Assembly (NCBI RefSeq): GCF_001640805.2
Contig: NC_066855.1
Coordinates: 3,180,205 to 3,244,204, forward strand
Direction: 5' to 3'
Source: Lates calcarifer
Taxonomy: Eukaryota; Chordata; Actinopteri; Centropomidae
DNA length: 64,000 bases
Of the stretch, positions 35,801-48,660 are shown piece after piece (position 1 is the stretch's first letter; each line of letters starts with the position of its first letter). The notes under the pieces were generated by a model. The model was not told the origin of the DNA and searched no databases. It saw nothing but the letters and a program-made list of their open reading frames with translations. The translations under genes and the position numbers were made by a program.

Positions 35801-38800
35801 GTGTGCTGTTTAAAAATCACTGCAGTGCATTATAGGGCAGCCTGCTTTTATAAAAGCACCTGTTATCAGTTATTCTTACTAGAGCATGACTTTGTAGAAT
35901 AAATGCTCTTAAAACCAACCTGATATTATCCACTACAAACCCTCTAACTTACAAAATATGTGAATGAGGGTGTCAGTGGTGTACTCATGGACACACACAG
36001 TTGAAAGCTCCTGCTGTCACAGGCCTGCTGCTGCTCCAACACACAGCCACACAAACATAAGACACATGTCCTCGAGTCGGTTTAGTTTGTGCCTTGTTTC
36101 CCACGTCTGGTGTTTCTGAATAATAGAACAGCCATTAGCCTGTGACTCACACGCTAACAGCGAGCATGGCACACTTAACATTAGCTGGCGAATGTAGCGG
36201 AGGTCACTGTGAGCTGACGGGACTCTTGTTGTTTTATCAGAGTGACTCAGACGCTGAGCTATGTGAAGGAGAAAATGACTTGGTGTCTAGTTTAGATAAG
36301 TGTGGGGTCGTGTCCCCCTAACGTACCAACTCCAAGTCATTGAATTTCACCATTGAAAGTCATTGCAAGATAGTTTCGTTTGGCATCCAAGTTAGTGTGA
36401 GAGTTCACAAACAGGAAGCCACTGTTGATAACAGCGGATTACATCAACCGTGTCACCAGAGCTTCCAGGGAAAACTCAGCTCCCATCTCTAGTTGCCACT
36501 CTCTGTGGTCACCATTTAACGCTCAGCTCACTGTCAGACCAAACTAAAGAACTTGGACTGAAGTACTCGTGGTCATTAGGGACTCATCATGGCCACTTGA
36601 TACCGTTGCACATTCACATACTCTTTCCAGAGAGCTTCGAATGGGTCTGTGTTTGTAGCTTCAGCTGTGTTAGCTTGGTGAAAACAAGTCAAACTGTTAA
36701 TTTCTTTTTTTCCACTGTGGTTACTGTGAGCACAGTCTGTCACTAAGACGGATTATCAGTCAGATGCATCAGAAAGTGATTTTATCAAGAACAAAATCTG
36801 CAAACACTGCACATGACCCACCATGTGTTTTCTTGGAAGCAGAGAGGGGGAACATAGGTGTGTGCATTACCTTGAAAAAGTCAACCTAGCTTAATGTTTA
36901 AACAGAACTGTTTATTTCTCTTGAAATTTTGTCCCATGTGCGCTGTCATTTAGCGTCAGCGTCTCACTTAAAATACTCAGATAAAATAGAAACCCGTGTC
37001 CCCATTAAAGGTTGGCGTCTAATAAAAACCCTGTCATTTTGGTCGCTGAAGCAAATTAACCGCCAGGCTTTTATTAGATGATATATACAGTAACAGAAAG
37101 AGGAGAGGAGAGGAAGGCAGGAAGTGGAGTCCAATAAAACCCTAACGATCAACCTGAAGAAAAACACTGCAAGAACACACACATGCAGTCTCACAAATAC
37201 TTCCTCATATCCAGGCCAAGAAAACGACTTCTTCTCTCTCTCTCTTTATTTCTTTTTGGTTCCGACTGTCTGTCCTTACCTTTAGTCTGTCGTTGCAGGG
37301 CTGAAATACAAACCGGTCATAAGGAAGAAGAGAAAGCCCTGCTTCCTCTACATGTAGGGCAGGAGGTTAGGGGGTTCGTTACAATAAAAATGATTTTCAG
37401 ATGTTTGAGTTATGTAACAGTGTGTTACAAAGCCGTCATCACTGAACAGGGAACACCCCTCTCCAGCTCTGGTACTCTGTTTTTCCCTCACTCTCAGCCT
37501 CTATTCATCTCTGAAAATCTCATTTGCTGAGTGCGACCTCTCCTCCCCTCCTCCTTCAGTCCTCTCTGTGTTACAGTGAGGCTTCATGTTACCAGATGCT
37601 AACAGCTGCCAGCTGGCCTATGGTGCTATTTTTCATACAACACTTGTGCTCTTATAGACGCTTCTCTGTCCTTCATCAGCGCACAATTAAACCTCAGTTA
37701 GATTTCTTTTTATTGACAAGATACGACACAGTGATGTGTGCTGCTGCAGGCTGGTCAACAAAGAACCTTTGACCATGTATGTATAAAGGGAACTTTATTA
37801 CTTTGCTCAGTACCTGTAGTCTTTGTGCTTGGATGCTTGTTTTTTCTCCTTCTTTTTTTAAGCTTCTATCATATTTTCCTCTTTAATTGTTAGATTAGCT
37901 GCCGTCAACATGACATTAGACATTTATTGTCTTAGGAAACACCACATTTTGTCTAGACCATGAAATAAAGTTAAGAAGCAGCAGCTGGTTGTAATAACAG
38001 ACCTTCAAGTGGATTCAGCAGGATAAGAAAGGGTCCAAAGGAAATTACTCAGGTCTTGTTTTTGTAGCTTTAACTGTCAGTTCTGTAGGTTATGATAATA
38101 TTTACAGACCGTACTTGCCCCACTCATGGTTTCCCTATACAGTGACTGCTCATAAACAACACTATGGGTGCATGGTGTGGTAGCTAATTGGGCAAAACTT
38201 TTTATTTTTCCTTTACGCTCCTTTCAGAGATCTCTGCGATTAATTTTGTGTGTATAATGTAATAATAACTAACAGCCCGAGCTACAAAAATAAGATCAAA
38301 GTTTTTAAAAACAACCTAAAAAAGCGAGTGAATGAAGAATGATTCTTAGTTTTTCCTACATATTTGACAATTCTTTCCAGAAGAACAGAACTCTCTGTTC
38401 GAAGCAGTTAGCTATGTATGAGCCCGTTTGCGTTACGTAATGTTACCTCTGGCAGCTGAAAAGAGAATAAAATATGATTTCTCTCGGGAATGAAGTTAAA
38501 GTGCAGCATTAGGTCAGCGAGGGATTATGCATCTGATATCCCAGAAGGAGCTGTACAATTGCTTCATTGCAAACACATGAAGAGATAGCTTACAAGCTTC
38601 TGGCAGTGAGTTTACCTCTTCCAGTACAAACAGAGCGAGTGTTTGTGCTGGAAGAGTTCAAACACAGTAAGTGATTAAGTGCAGGCTTGCTATAGCAGCA
38701 TTTACATTACGTTTTTGTGCCAGATTCCTCCTCCTCTCCTGCCATGCAGCTACCAGTCTCATCAGTGTGAGCACTTAGGTTCAGATATCATTGACGCAAT

Positions 38801-39089
38801 TCCTCAGGCTATGTCTCTTTCCAGTTAAGGAATGTTGGTGGATCAACACTAAGAAATCCTAGGCCTGATGTCAGTGTTGAGTCACGGCCAAATGCAGAAA
38901 ATGCTGGTAAATTCCACTGCAGAGTGAGTTGTGTGTGTGGGGTGGGGCAGGGGGGACCAGGAAGTAAAGGAAAAAACACCTTCTGTTTTCCCTGCTGGAA
39001 TGTTAATGGCTGGTGTGACCTGTGGTAGACTGACGCTCGGCCTGGTTGGTTTCTCGGCAAGTCAGGTTTTGTTTGTTTCATCTGTGCGT

Positions 39090-39180
39090 CGTGTTCTTTG
39101 TCTGTCTGTCTTGTTGTTAAACTTACTTGTGACTGTAAGGTCACCAGTTCAAAACCCAGGACATCCTGGGACATAAAAGT
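39090..39180 (-). repeat. Possible SINE fragment (B-box-like)
   Basis: On the minus strand CCTGGGTTTTGAACTGGTGA and CCTTACAGTCACAAG resemble the B-box end of a tRNA-derived element. No A-box was identified; low confidence. Confidence 0.25.
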
Positions 39181-41083
39181 GAGGAGTATCCCTGAGTATA
39201 GTGCCAATATTTTACCACACAGGTAACAAAACAATGCCCTCTCTTTTTTAATGGAACAAAGCTGCTCCTGTGCTTCAGTGTTAAATGCAGAACGTTGCCT
39301 AAATAAACTATAATATACAGTTAAAGGTTTTCTCATTTAGTTCAGGAAATATCTGGTTAAAGAGCAAATAAACATACTCAGGATTCCAACCAAGAATTCA
39401 ATGCCAACTTTGGATACTTGGCAAGAGTTAACAGATCACTTGGATGCTGTGAGGGAGATGCTGGTTTTCCCATTTATGTATTCACTTACCCTGCCAATGT
39501 TATTGACTGTCAAGTGCATAAATGTGTGTCCAGGAGGCATCAGTGGTGAACCATTCTTTAGCAAGCAATCAAAAAGCCACAGTCTGAGTCAGAAACTGGA
39601 ATATCATAGAGGCGGTTGAGAGATTATCACAGGCTTCACAGAAGTCCTGAGATCTTTGATCTTCAGTTTTAGAGCATATTGTTGAGTTCCAGTTGCACAA
39701 ATTCTGAGCAAGACAGGCAGAGACCTTCATTTTCTGAGAATGTTCCATTTCTGTGGTTCACCTGAACAGAGCTTGCCTGGTCTTGTTTGTTAGTGATGGC
39801 TGGAGAAGGTTTGCGGAAACCGCTAATTGTTGTGGGGAGGTTAATGGAATGCTGTGGGGTAATTGTTTTGGGCAGGTTGTGTCTGAAAGACCTTACGCTC
39901 TGTGCCAAGATGGTCATGATATTCTGCAGGGTTGAAAATGTAAAAAAAAAAAAAAAAGATTTGCTTAATGTTGCATTTGTAGATTAATAATTTAATCGCT
40001 GTCTGCGTGTTGCATGTTGTATTTCTAAACAGGATCGGGCTTGAATAGATTTCCTCCAGAAAAGTTAAAACAGAAAAATAAATGTGTATGTTCAGAAAGA
40101 AAGAAACAACCAGTTTTTTTAGCTGTCTGTGCCCCTGGTGGTCCAGGTCATTAAGACCAACTGGAAGCTGTGGGGGAGTTTTCCGTTCATTTACACATCC
40201 ACAGGAAGTCTTTGAGTCACTATTTCAGTAAGACCTTCATACTCTAATTGTATCCTGTCTGCTTGCGCAAAAAGAAGTGTTTTCCTTTTTTTCAGTGAGG
40301 GGTAAAGAAAGACCCAGATAAGGATGTCCAAGGCCAAATGGCTTTAATGGAATGTTCCCAAAGCCAAAACTATGACCGCTGATTTATCTCGCCAAAGGTT
40401 GAAATGACCACGATTAGCTACCAGTGGCTGTAACTGTTAAAAGTGAACATAAACAGCATGCAAAAACATCCTATAATAGTCGCAATGGTATGCACTGTAA
40501 ACACTGACAACCCTCCTGGGAATCAGGCCTGTCATATTTAATAGTTCATGTCTTCCTGCTGTTTTTAGCCATGCTAGCAGCGTAGCTTCAGCAATGGAAA
40601 TATCCACAACTTCGGTCCAGACTGTTAATATCTTGACATTTATGTTGCACAGTACTTTGTTTTCACAGCAAACCCCAGCTGTACTTTGTCTTTAGTTAAT
40701 CTTAGCATGCTAACACACTAAATTAAGATAGTGAACATCGTACCTGCTAGACATCAGAATGTATTGCGAGCATGTTGCCATCCTAGCATTAGCATAAACT
40801 TCAAAAGCTGTGGGACTGAGCCACTAGCACGGCTGTCGACTCTAAGTTACATAAATAAGTCCTCTGGTTCTTTTTTCGTTTTTTGTAGCCACTATTTCAG
40901 GTGTGGACAAGTCATGGGAAACAACATAACTGTGCTTCCCACTCACTACGGCCAGTAAACCCTAAAACCATAAAGACTTTACTCCCACGATCAAGATAAC
41001 AATGACAATCATCAAACACAGAATTTATACTTCACTGCTAAGCTGTAAATTGTCATTCTCACATGGAGTTTATATTAGGTTCC

Positions 41084-41102
41084 TGTGTGTGTGTGTGTGT
41101 GT
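41084..41102. repeat. (GT)n microsatellite
   Basis: Perfect GT dinucleotide run in the mrtfa intron. Confidence 0.9.
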
Positions 41103-41290
41103 TAGTATTGTGTTTTACATAGTAAACACAAATGGAAAGGAATCAGAATCAAACTGGTGTAAAATGCTGTGGAGTTGTAAACACATAATACCCTGGGACT
41201 GCAGGGAAACTGTTGTAAAGGATTCTGAATTTTGAACCTCAGAGATGGAAATAAACAGACATGTTTGGCATGCTGTGTGTCAGTTTATGA

Positions 41291-41291
<1 letters not shown>

Positions 41292-41321
<30 letters not shown>
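41292..41321. repeat. (TG)n microsatellite
   Basis: About 15 uninterrupted TG units. Confidence 0.9.
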
Positions 41322-41748
41322 TGCTGAGATTGGCTCAACCCACACAGCGACATCCTAATCCCAGTGTGTGTTGTCATCTCTGTGTTTCCTGCCCAGACTG
41401 TGAATCATAGCAGCAGGTGGACTTTAATCACACACTCATAACAGACAGTTATTGTAGATACCAGTCGCCGTTTGTTCAAGGTGTCGCCTGTGTTTTCAGG
41501 TGTGCTGTAGTCGTGTGTGTGTCACCTGTATAACGGAGGGAGGGCTGCACTGGTCAGCTACGATGTCACGCAGTGTGCTGAGTTTCATATTTGATATTTA
41601 TACCCAGGCTGTTGTTTTATTAATAGGTGTACTCCTCTCTGTGCTGAATGTATGGTGAAAAAGAAAAAGGTATGAAAGCTATGTATCTCCCTTTGTGTCA
41701 TGCCTCATAAAACATTGATTTAGTCCAAGGAAATGGGGCTTAAAGTTT

Positions 41749-41766
41749 GCGTGTGTGTGTGTGTGT
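41749..41766. repeat. (GT)n microsatellite
   Basis: Perfect GT run shortly upstream of the candidate TATA-type promoter. Confidence 0.85.
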
Positions 41767-41866
41767 TTGCAGAGCCATGATGTGTGCGCCTCAACGTAAC
41801 CTTACCCAGTGAGTGCACAGGTGATACCAAGCTGAATATAGCCCCCTTATGGCCAGCTGGCCTTGC

Positions 41867-41999
41867 TATTTAAAACAGTGGGGAGAAGGGAGGGGAGGGT
41901 GGCGTTTACCATCAGCATTCTGCAGGAGTCAGACACAGTTTGATGGTGGTACTGGACTGCGAAAGAATCAAGAGTTTTTCAACTGGAGTCCCTGAATGA
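41867..41999 (+). promoter_or_regulatory. mrtfa: Candidate TATA-type promoter and non-coding first exon of mrtfa
   Basis: TATTTAAAAC at 41867-41876 would place a start near 41900. The following sequence ends in a good donor (AATGA|GTAAGC, exon end 41999). Inside it, ATG at 41943 opens an 18-codon frame that closes with TGA exactly at the exon end. As a leader exon it could carry this as an upstream ORF and splice to exon C or the shared exons. Inferred from motifs only. Confidence 0.35.
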
Positions 42000-42361
42000 G
42001 TAAGCTGCTTCTCCTCAAGGGCAGACTGTTCCAAAAAAACATTTCAGAATCGCGGGGGTGATTGGGTATCAATCAATCTCACTAAAAGTTGTGTGATTCA
42101 TCACCGGATCAGATTTACTCAGGCATCTTTGACAAAGGTCGATTATATTGGTATGAGGTCATCCCTGAAAACAGTTAGCACTGTTTCCTCTTGTCCAATA
42201 AAAACTGTTCATAGATTGACTGAGTCACCTTTTCTTTTTTTGTTTTTTCTTTTTTTTTGAGAGCGAGTCTGTTTGTTAAGAGAGTGTCGGTGCTGTGATT
42301 TTCATCTATAGGTTGTTTGTGTGTATTTATGTTTGACAGGGAGGAGGTTTGCATGTGGCAG

Positions 42362-42388
42362 CCCCTCCACCCCCCACCCCCCACCCCC
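42362..42388 (-). promoter_or_regulatory. Potential G-quadruplex upstream of mrtfa exon C
   Basis: The plus strand shows successive C runs of about 4, 6, 6 and 5 separated by one to four bases; the minus strand is therefore a dense four-run G tract. It lies about 700 bases before the exon C start codon and beside a GT microsatellite (42443-42459). Confidence 0.55.
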
Positions 42389-42442
42389 AAGCCTGTAACA
42401 GTGAATGAATGGCAACAGCTGAGCAGGAGAACTTTATCAGCT

Positions 42443-42459
42443 TGTGTGTGTGTGTGTGC
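42443..42459. repeat. (GT)n microsatellite
   Basis: GT run in the presumed leader region of mrtfa exon C. Confidence 0.85.
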
Positions 42460-43084
42460 ATGTGTGTGAGATTCAGGAGGAGCTGCAACCGGAGCAGTCT
42501 CTCAGGGCACTCTCTCCGCCGAGCTCACTGCCGTCCTCTCTCCCTCCACCACTGGCCTCTTTTCAGTTTCCTCCCCTCGGCTCCCTCGTTCTTTTCATCC
42601 ACGACTCGTCCTGTGGATTTCTACCCCCCCACCCCACCCTCTCCGACACACACAAACACACCCGCCCCGGTCTCTCTGGGAAACCTTCGCAGATCAGTGC
42701 TGTCGTGACTCGCCGGCTGCCACTGCAAGGGAAGGAGAGAGCAGGAGGAAGAAGAGAAGCTGAGACAGACCAATCGATTACTCTGGTACAGAGGAGAGAG
42801 GCGCTGGGAGAGGAGAGGCAGCAGCAGTGTTTCTCCTACTCGCTTTGGTTTGAAAGGAGCTTTTCTTTGATTTGTATGGGAGTCCTCTGAAGCATTTGAT
42901 TCACATCCTTCCCTTGGAAAAGAGGGGACAGCTAATTGAAGGGACAGCTCGTGCAGTTTTGACACATCAAGGACTTGTCTTCCCTCCCCTCTTCAACTGC
43001 CAACATTTGGGACTTTGTCAGGGAGGAGGACCGCTTTTGTCCGAGAAGTTCAATGTTTACCAAAATAATCGATCTCCATTCTCA

Positions 43085-43223
43085 ATGATAATGCTGGACA
43101 CCAACCACTGCCTGTCCTTTGAACCCTCCCCCCTGGACTCTCCCCCAATGGGAGATGACATGGATGAGAAGGCAGGACTGAAGATGGATCATGACAGACA
43201 TGTCTATCACAGCTTGAAAGAAG
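43085..43223 (+). CDS. mrtfa: mrtfa alternative first coding exon C
   Basis: ATG at 43085 (a second in-frame ATG at 43091) opens MIMLDTNHCLSFEPSPLDSP followed by PMGDDMDEKAGLKMDHDRHV and YHSLKE plus one base; the donor is GTGGGC. Phase 1 allows splicing to 48661, giving SLKE-VLQLKLQQRRTREEL. The SLKEVLQL join is the same as the one I recall in the long MRTFB isoform. The exon is acidic and is preceded by a G+C-rich leader (about 42480-43084) open in the same frame. Confidence 0.75.
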
Positions 43224-43639
43224 GTGGGCAAATCTGGAGCCACACTCACTCAGTAGCGACTCGAGATAGCTGATATGATTTGTGTTTATGTGCCTCTGCA
43301 GGTACATATCAGTACTTTATGGTTTTATATTAATAGTTGATGTGTGTGTTAAAGATAAGAAATTTGGTTCAGTGGCCTATGTAAGGCGGAAGGAAGTCAG
43401 AGTGGTTATATGTTCTTCCTGATAAACCTTTTCAGTAAACTAGACTAAACTTAACGTTAAATTAGGTTAGTGTGAGTGGCTACACGTGTAATGTGATGGT
43501 AAAGTCACATTGCATGTTGCTTCAAGATTAAAGATTCCCTGTGCAGTTTTCTTGTAAACACATAAATTGTTTACATTGAGTTTTACCCACCAAAACAGAC
43601 TGCATGTATCCTTGAAGTCTAACAAATGTGCTTAATGGA

Positions 43640-44060
43640 TTTCCTTCCTCATAAAACTGCATTGTTTGCAATCTAGCAAAAATTATTCTTCTCTGCTTTT
43701 TGTTGGTGTACATGCTGCATTTCTTGGGGGATTGCTGCCACCTGTAGATCAGTGCAGCAGAGTTAAACCACTGTGTGTCCTGGCACTTGTTGCTCTGAAA
43801 TCTGGGAGGCTCCAACAGCTTGGTGGAGACCAAAATGCTGGACCCCACTGGTTTAAATGGCTGTTTTATGGCTTGGTGTTCAGGTTAGAAGTAGGTTACG
43901 GTTAGGCATCCAGGTGTGGCGGTTAAGGTTAGCGTTAGAGGCTAGGGAATACATTATGATTAGTATGATTGTGTCATATTGAGAGTGAGAGTAAAAAACC
44001 TACAAAAACATCTTGTTCCATAGAAATGGAAAAACCAAGGCAGCCAGCAGCAGCAGCATG
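43640..44060. repeat. Probable teleost dispersed repeat
   Basis: The block with GTAGGTTACGGTTAGGCATC, GGTTAAGGTTAGCGTTAGAG and GCTAGGGAATACATTATG resembles a common fish repeat bearing degenerate GGTTAGG words. Boundaries are uncertain. Confidence 0.35.
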
Positions 44061-45505
44061 ATATCAGACATTTTTGAGATACAGCCTTAATTGGTGTGGA
44101 ACGGTTTACAGTCAGTGCAACAGTAAAATAAGCTCAAGTTTGTTTATAACCAACATTACAAGACTCATAGATGACCGACTACGCATGAAACAAAACATTC
44201 CTGTGAGATTACAGTGATGGAATATAGAGGTCTGGAGAGAAAAACAAATGTAACAGCGTTTCCACAGTACTGTCATAGTGCATACATGACACCGCAGCTG
44301 TCCGTTAAAAAGAGAAAGTGTGAGTGATGTGAACTGCATTAACGCCACAAAGGCTTTTTGAATCCGACTCGTGTTCCTTGAACTTTAAGATAATTAGTAT
44401 TCACTCCAGCTCTCCTGGTTGTCATCTGTCTTCCCAGAGCAGTGCGGCAGTGCGAAGGCAGTGGGAGTGATTCCAAGGTGTGAATGGCCTTAACCTCGTA
44501 TTGTTTGTGCCCTCTAGCCTCTTTCCATCCTCAGTGAAGTGTGAAACATTTGCTGTGGTCAGGCGGCGCATTCGACTCTCTGTTCAAGAGATGTGATCAA
44601 ACTGCGCCACTGTGCAAACGATGAGCTCACGCAGGAGAACATTAACCAGCTTTCCAAAAGGAATATTTCCAACACCAATGCCAAGTGTGAACGTCCGCTC
44701 TGAGAATCTATGGCACTTTGTGTTAGTGGGCTCTGTAGCTGGGTACGTGCGATCAGTGCGATCATGTATGTTTCCGTCCTCAGGTGCCCACTTCCTCGCC
44801 CGGTCTGGGCCTGTAGCATTCTTCCCTCATGCATGTTGCTATGGTGGGTGTGTGTAGGCTTAGCTGTGCCAAGCCCTGGGGGTCTTTGGGGACAGTGACG
44901 AACTCAGACAAGTTTAATCAGACCTAATGACACATGAGCGCAGCAGGATTAGCCCAGTTGGCCACCAAGAACTTGGCTCTGCCTCGGTGACCTCTTCCTT
45001 CTCTCTATCTGACTGGCACCTCCTGAATCTTAAAAACCTTGAATCTAACCCGCGGATCCCTCGGTCCCTGCTTACTTATGTGACCTCTGTGTAAATATAC
45101 ACACAGAATTCCTCAACTGCCATAGTGTACTACTGTTAAATCTGGAAACTGCAGAACAAGTTCAGAATATTATTATTCCCGCTATACAAACAGCTGTGAC
45201 ATGCCTCTTATCGCTCAAATAAATATTAAATTAAAAACATCATCAGTTTTAGGTAATGTGGGTTATTTGTTTGCTTGCTTTTCTTTATTAGATTACATTA
45301 TAATTAATAATTAGTGAAAATTATGAAGTTACAGGTGATTGATTTACTAAAAAGACCTTTAAGATCAATTGATACTTGGAAAGAAATATTAGATGTAGGC
45401 CAATACTTAACACCTAAATCTCTAAATTAAAAAATGAAGTGTGAAAGATGTGTAGGAAACTCTCTAACTTTACATTCTTTGTGATTTTCACTGTGACTGT
45501 GTCTG

Positions 45506-45660
45506 GCAGCAGGCTGGCGTAGTGGTTTGAGATGCCATCTTGTAGCCAAAAGATCGCAGGCTTGAATGAGTAAGCAAAACGATTGTTGTTCCCTCTGCTT
45601 CATCTAAAGGCTGTAAATTCAGCCTGCCATCTCTCTCCCTCTCTCTGCTCCTTCGCTCTA
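45506..45660 (+). repeat. tRNA-derived SINE-like element
   Basis: GGCTGGCGTAGTGGTTTGAG (A-box like) is followed 40 bases later by GATCGCAGGCTTGAAT (B-box like), then a pyrimidine-rich tail. This is the layout of a tRNA-headed SINE. Confidence 0.55.
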
Positions 45661-47292
45661 ACTTTTTATGACTGCGGAGGCCAGTTTTGGCTGTGGCCTA
45701 GTATCCTAATAAAACTGCCCTGCCTTTTCATCCTTTTCTTAAATTAACCAAAATGGCCTTCAAACCTGATTTGAGATCAGGAGTGTGTCCTTTTCTCCAT
45801 AAGACAAAGGCATTGTCATGTTTAATCATCCGCTCAGCTTTTTACAATTGCAAACATTAACATCACTGCTGGCACATGTGGAACCAGTCGTGTTAAGAGT
45901 GAGAACATGTTATCACTCTAGTGTGAAGTTTGAGTTGATTATATTTAGGTGATGCAGCACTGCAAGCCATGATTTTAATTTCATCCTTCCTCATAGCTGC
46001 CACTGTGATTCTTCCCCCTATCTGACGTCCAACACATATATAAAAAATTATAAGTGTAACTACACATATGCATGACTTAGGTGTCGCGTTTATCTAGCAT
46101 CAAGCTGTGTTAATTCTTTGGCTGACTTAAGGAAGTTGGGTTTCTGCAAGATTTAAGAAATAATATCTCTGCAGATAGCTGATAATAGCCAGGCTTCTTA
46201 ACTGCATGAAAACACACACACTCTGCTTCCATTGCATGTTTGGCTTTGATTCCCATACTTGTATGTTATTTAATGACAGTTTAGTTGTCATTGCTGCACT
46301 ATCATATGATTTGGTTTCCCCACATCAGCCTACAATTTCAACACCACAGCAGCTTTTCACACTTAGCACCATCACTAGCGAGTACGAGGTGTCACTGTGA
46401 GACTTCTGCATTTTTTTTCCCAAGCCACTGAGAGAATGAACTCAGTGATGGCTGACACTTTTATCATTTTTAACTGGCGATAAAAGCCATTAGAAGCCAT
46501 CGCAGGCCGCTCGACAAAACAGCCAATACTTGGGCTTTGAGCTCACTTGCTGCCAGAGATGGAGGAATGAGAAAGAGAGTGCAGGAGAGAATAAATAAGT
46601 TAACTGGAGTGTCCTTGGTGTGTGGGAGCACCGAGATGTGAAGCAGGGATAGAGGGAAAGTGTAAGATTCTCTTTCCCAGAATAAACCTCTTCTCTGGAA
46701 GTGTCTCTGCACTCACAGTCAGCATGTCTCTGTGTGTGTTTTTGAGAGTGTGTGCATGGGTCCAAGCAACATGTGAGTCTCCTAAGTGTTTGCCCATGTG
46801 CTTGGCACTGAGGGACGATTAGTCTGCTAGCTGCTGCACGGGTGCAACATATACATGAACTCATCTCATCTCTCTGTTTAGGTCTCTGTGTTTACGCCGC
46901 TGAACGTGAACTGACATGTTTTTGCTTCCAGAGGGGAGTCTCTTGTGCTGCTCTGATCTCTCGAGATTTAGAGCATACACACTTGTAAATAAAACAGAGG
47001 GGGAGCTGGGATCGCCAGCCAGGATTTAGAGCCAGAGAGTGACATTTACATGCACAGGCTCTGACGTTAATACATGGGACTCGCGGTGTTGCTGTCCAGG
47101 CCTGGATTGTTTGTCATAACGGAGGGCTAACACAGCAGCGGCGGCTGCCGGTTAGCTTGCACCGCAAGCAGCCAATGATGTCACTTTGTTAGTGGGAAGG
47201 AACAGGTGCTGCTTGTCCTCAAAGTAGCAGACGCAACCCTGGCCAGAAATGCTTGGGAAGCCTCAGTGGTGTGTTCCACTTCACACACACAT

Positions 47293-47317
47293 GCACACAC
47301 ACACACACACACACACC
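47293..47317. repeat. (CA)n microsatellite
   Basis: Perfect CA run in the mrtfa intron. Confidence 0.9.
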
Positions 47318-48660
47318 ACCCTTCAGCAGGGACAGCTGGTGCATATCAAACAAGTGTCTCAGCTGAGTGGAGCTGAGCTTAACGTCTGCGTTGGTGAAAA
47401 TAGTATTTGGTGTAACTGCATACTCATTCCCTCTGATTTTGTCAAACTGTGTGAACTTAAAACCAAGATGATCTGTGTGTGTGTGTCACATTGTCAGTTT
47501 TCTAATAGCAACAGGCTGTTACCAAGAAACCATGTCATTGATTGACCTCAGGAAATACCCATAATAGCACAGGCAAACTGTGCAAAGTGACAACTCTGTC
47601 TGTTTTGTTTATAACTGTCACGGTCAGTGATGTGTTTGTAGCTGGTCAGTTGTCTGCGTGGTGGACTCAAAGGTCCAGCTTACTTCCCTAAGTTGTTGCT
47701 ATGTTGCAATAAACTGATACTGCAGCAAGTGATGAAACACAATGCACTTGCATGATCCTGCAGCTGTTAAATTACTACTCTGTTAAATTTTTCTTCTTCC
47801 CTCGGCCCGACTAACTTTTTAATTCATTACAAAGTGATTTTTAATTCAACATTCAATTATGGTTATGAGGTTAGAATGAGAGGCAATAAGCTTTCAGCTC
47901 AGGGGACAATTTGTACGATTAGTTTGACTTTAAAAGGTACAAAGACGAGAACGACTGGGCTGCATGATGCACAACAACTGAAATTTAATGTGTGCAGAAG
48001 GGTCAAACATGGTCCAACTCTTTTTGTCCAGTGCCATGTTCCTTAAAACTCTCTCTCCCAGCCTCTGTGTTATGTAACTAGCACTTCCTGTTTTGAAATG
48101 ACGGCGCAATCAGCCCATATGCTTTTTCTTTTTTTTTTTTAAATCATCTACTCTCAGATCGAGGCTGATCTTGTGTCCGTCTGCATGCTCGTTGTTCTTT
48201 TTGCTTCCTTTACTGGTTTCTTTTATCTTTTTTGCTGTGCTTGCTTCATCCCTCTGTGTCTGATTCTTTGATGAATGATTTTTTTTTTCACACACATCTG
48301 AGAACAGAATAAAAAAAAAAACCAACCCAGAAACAGGAAGTGTGTAGTACTCACGCCCTCCTTGCACCCGCCTCCTCTGCAGCTTCAAAAAAAGCACAAG
48401 AGAAGGGGGAAATGGGAGGATGAAGTGGGTGCCAGAGAGTGCAGGTCCTCTTCACGTCAGTCCAAATGCATCTGGGCTCCCCTGTGTGGTTATACATCTA
48501 AACACGACAGATGGACTTCTGAACTGTGGACAATAAGGAAGCTTTAAGAGCTCTGAGCTCCTTCGCTGTAGACTCGTGTTCTCACCGGGCCGTCACTGAC
48601 TCTCTCTTCTCCTCTGTCCCCCCCCCCCCTCCAACCTTCACCTTCCCTGTCTCCATGCAG

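Larger units (their letters stand above)
32801..41866. other. mrtfa long intron
   Basis: No conserved exon recognised over 9 kb. Simple runs include poly-A near 34718-34731 and 35136-35151 and 39942-39957. A SINE-like fragment may lie near 39090-39180. Open frames here are unremarkable in composition and match no family I know. Confidence 0.4.
43224..48660. other. mrtfa intron before the shared coding exons
   Basis: No conserved exon recognised. Contains a probable dispersed repeat (43640-44060), a SINE-like element (45506-45660), a CA microsatellite (47293-47317), poly-T and poly-A runs (48128-48141, 48309-48321) and a C-rich acceptor tract just before 48661. Confidence 0.45.

Noticed and set aside
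38809..39336. 175-aa minus frame in the mrtfa intron
   Set aside because: No recognisable domain, no splice-consistent neighbours, and it overlaps SINE-like sequence.
41849..41862. SRF CArG box upstream of mrtfa exon C (CCCCTTATGGCC)
   Set aside because: The core between CC and GG is not six A/T bases, so it does not meet the CC(A/T)6GG consensus.
45506..45660. Functional tRNA gene
   Set aside because: The A- and B-box-like words are present, but the arms do not form a proper cloverleaf by eye and a SINE-like tail follows.
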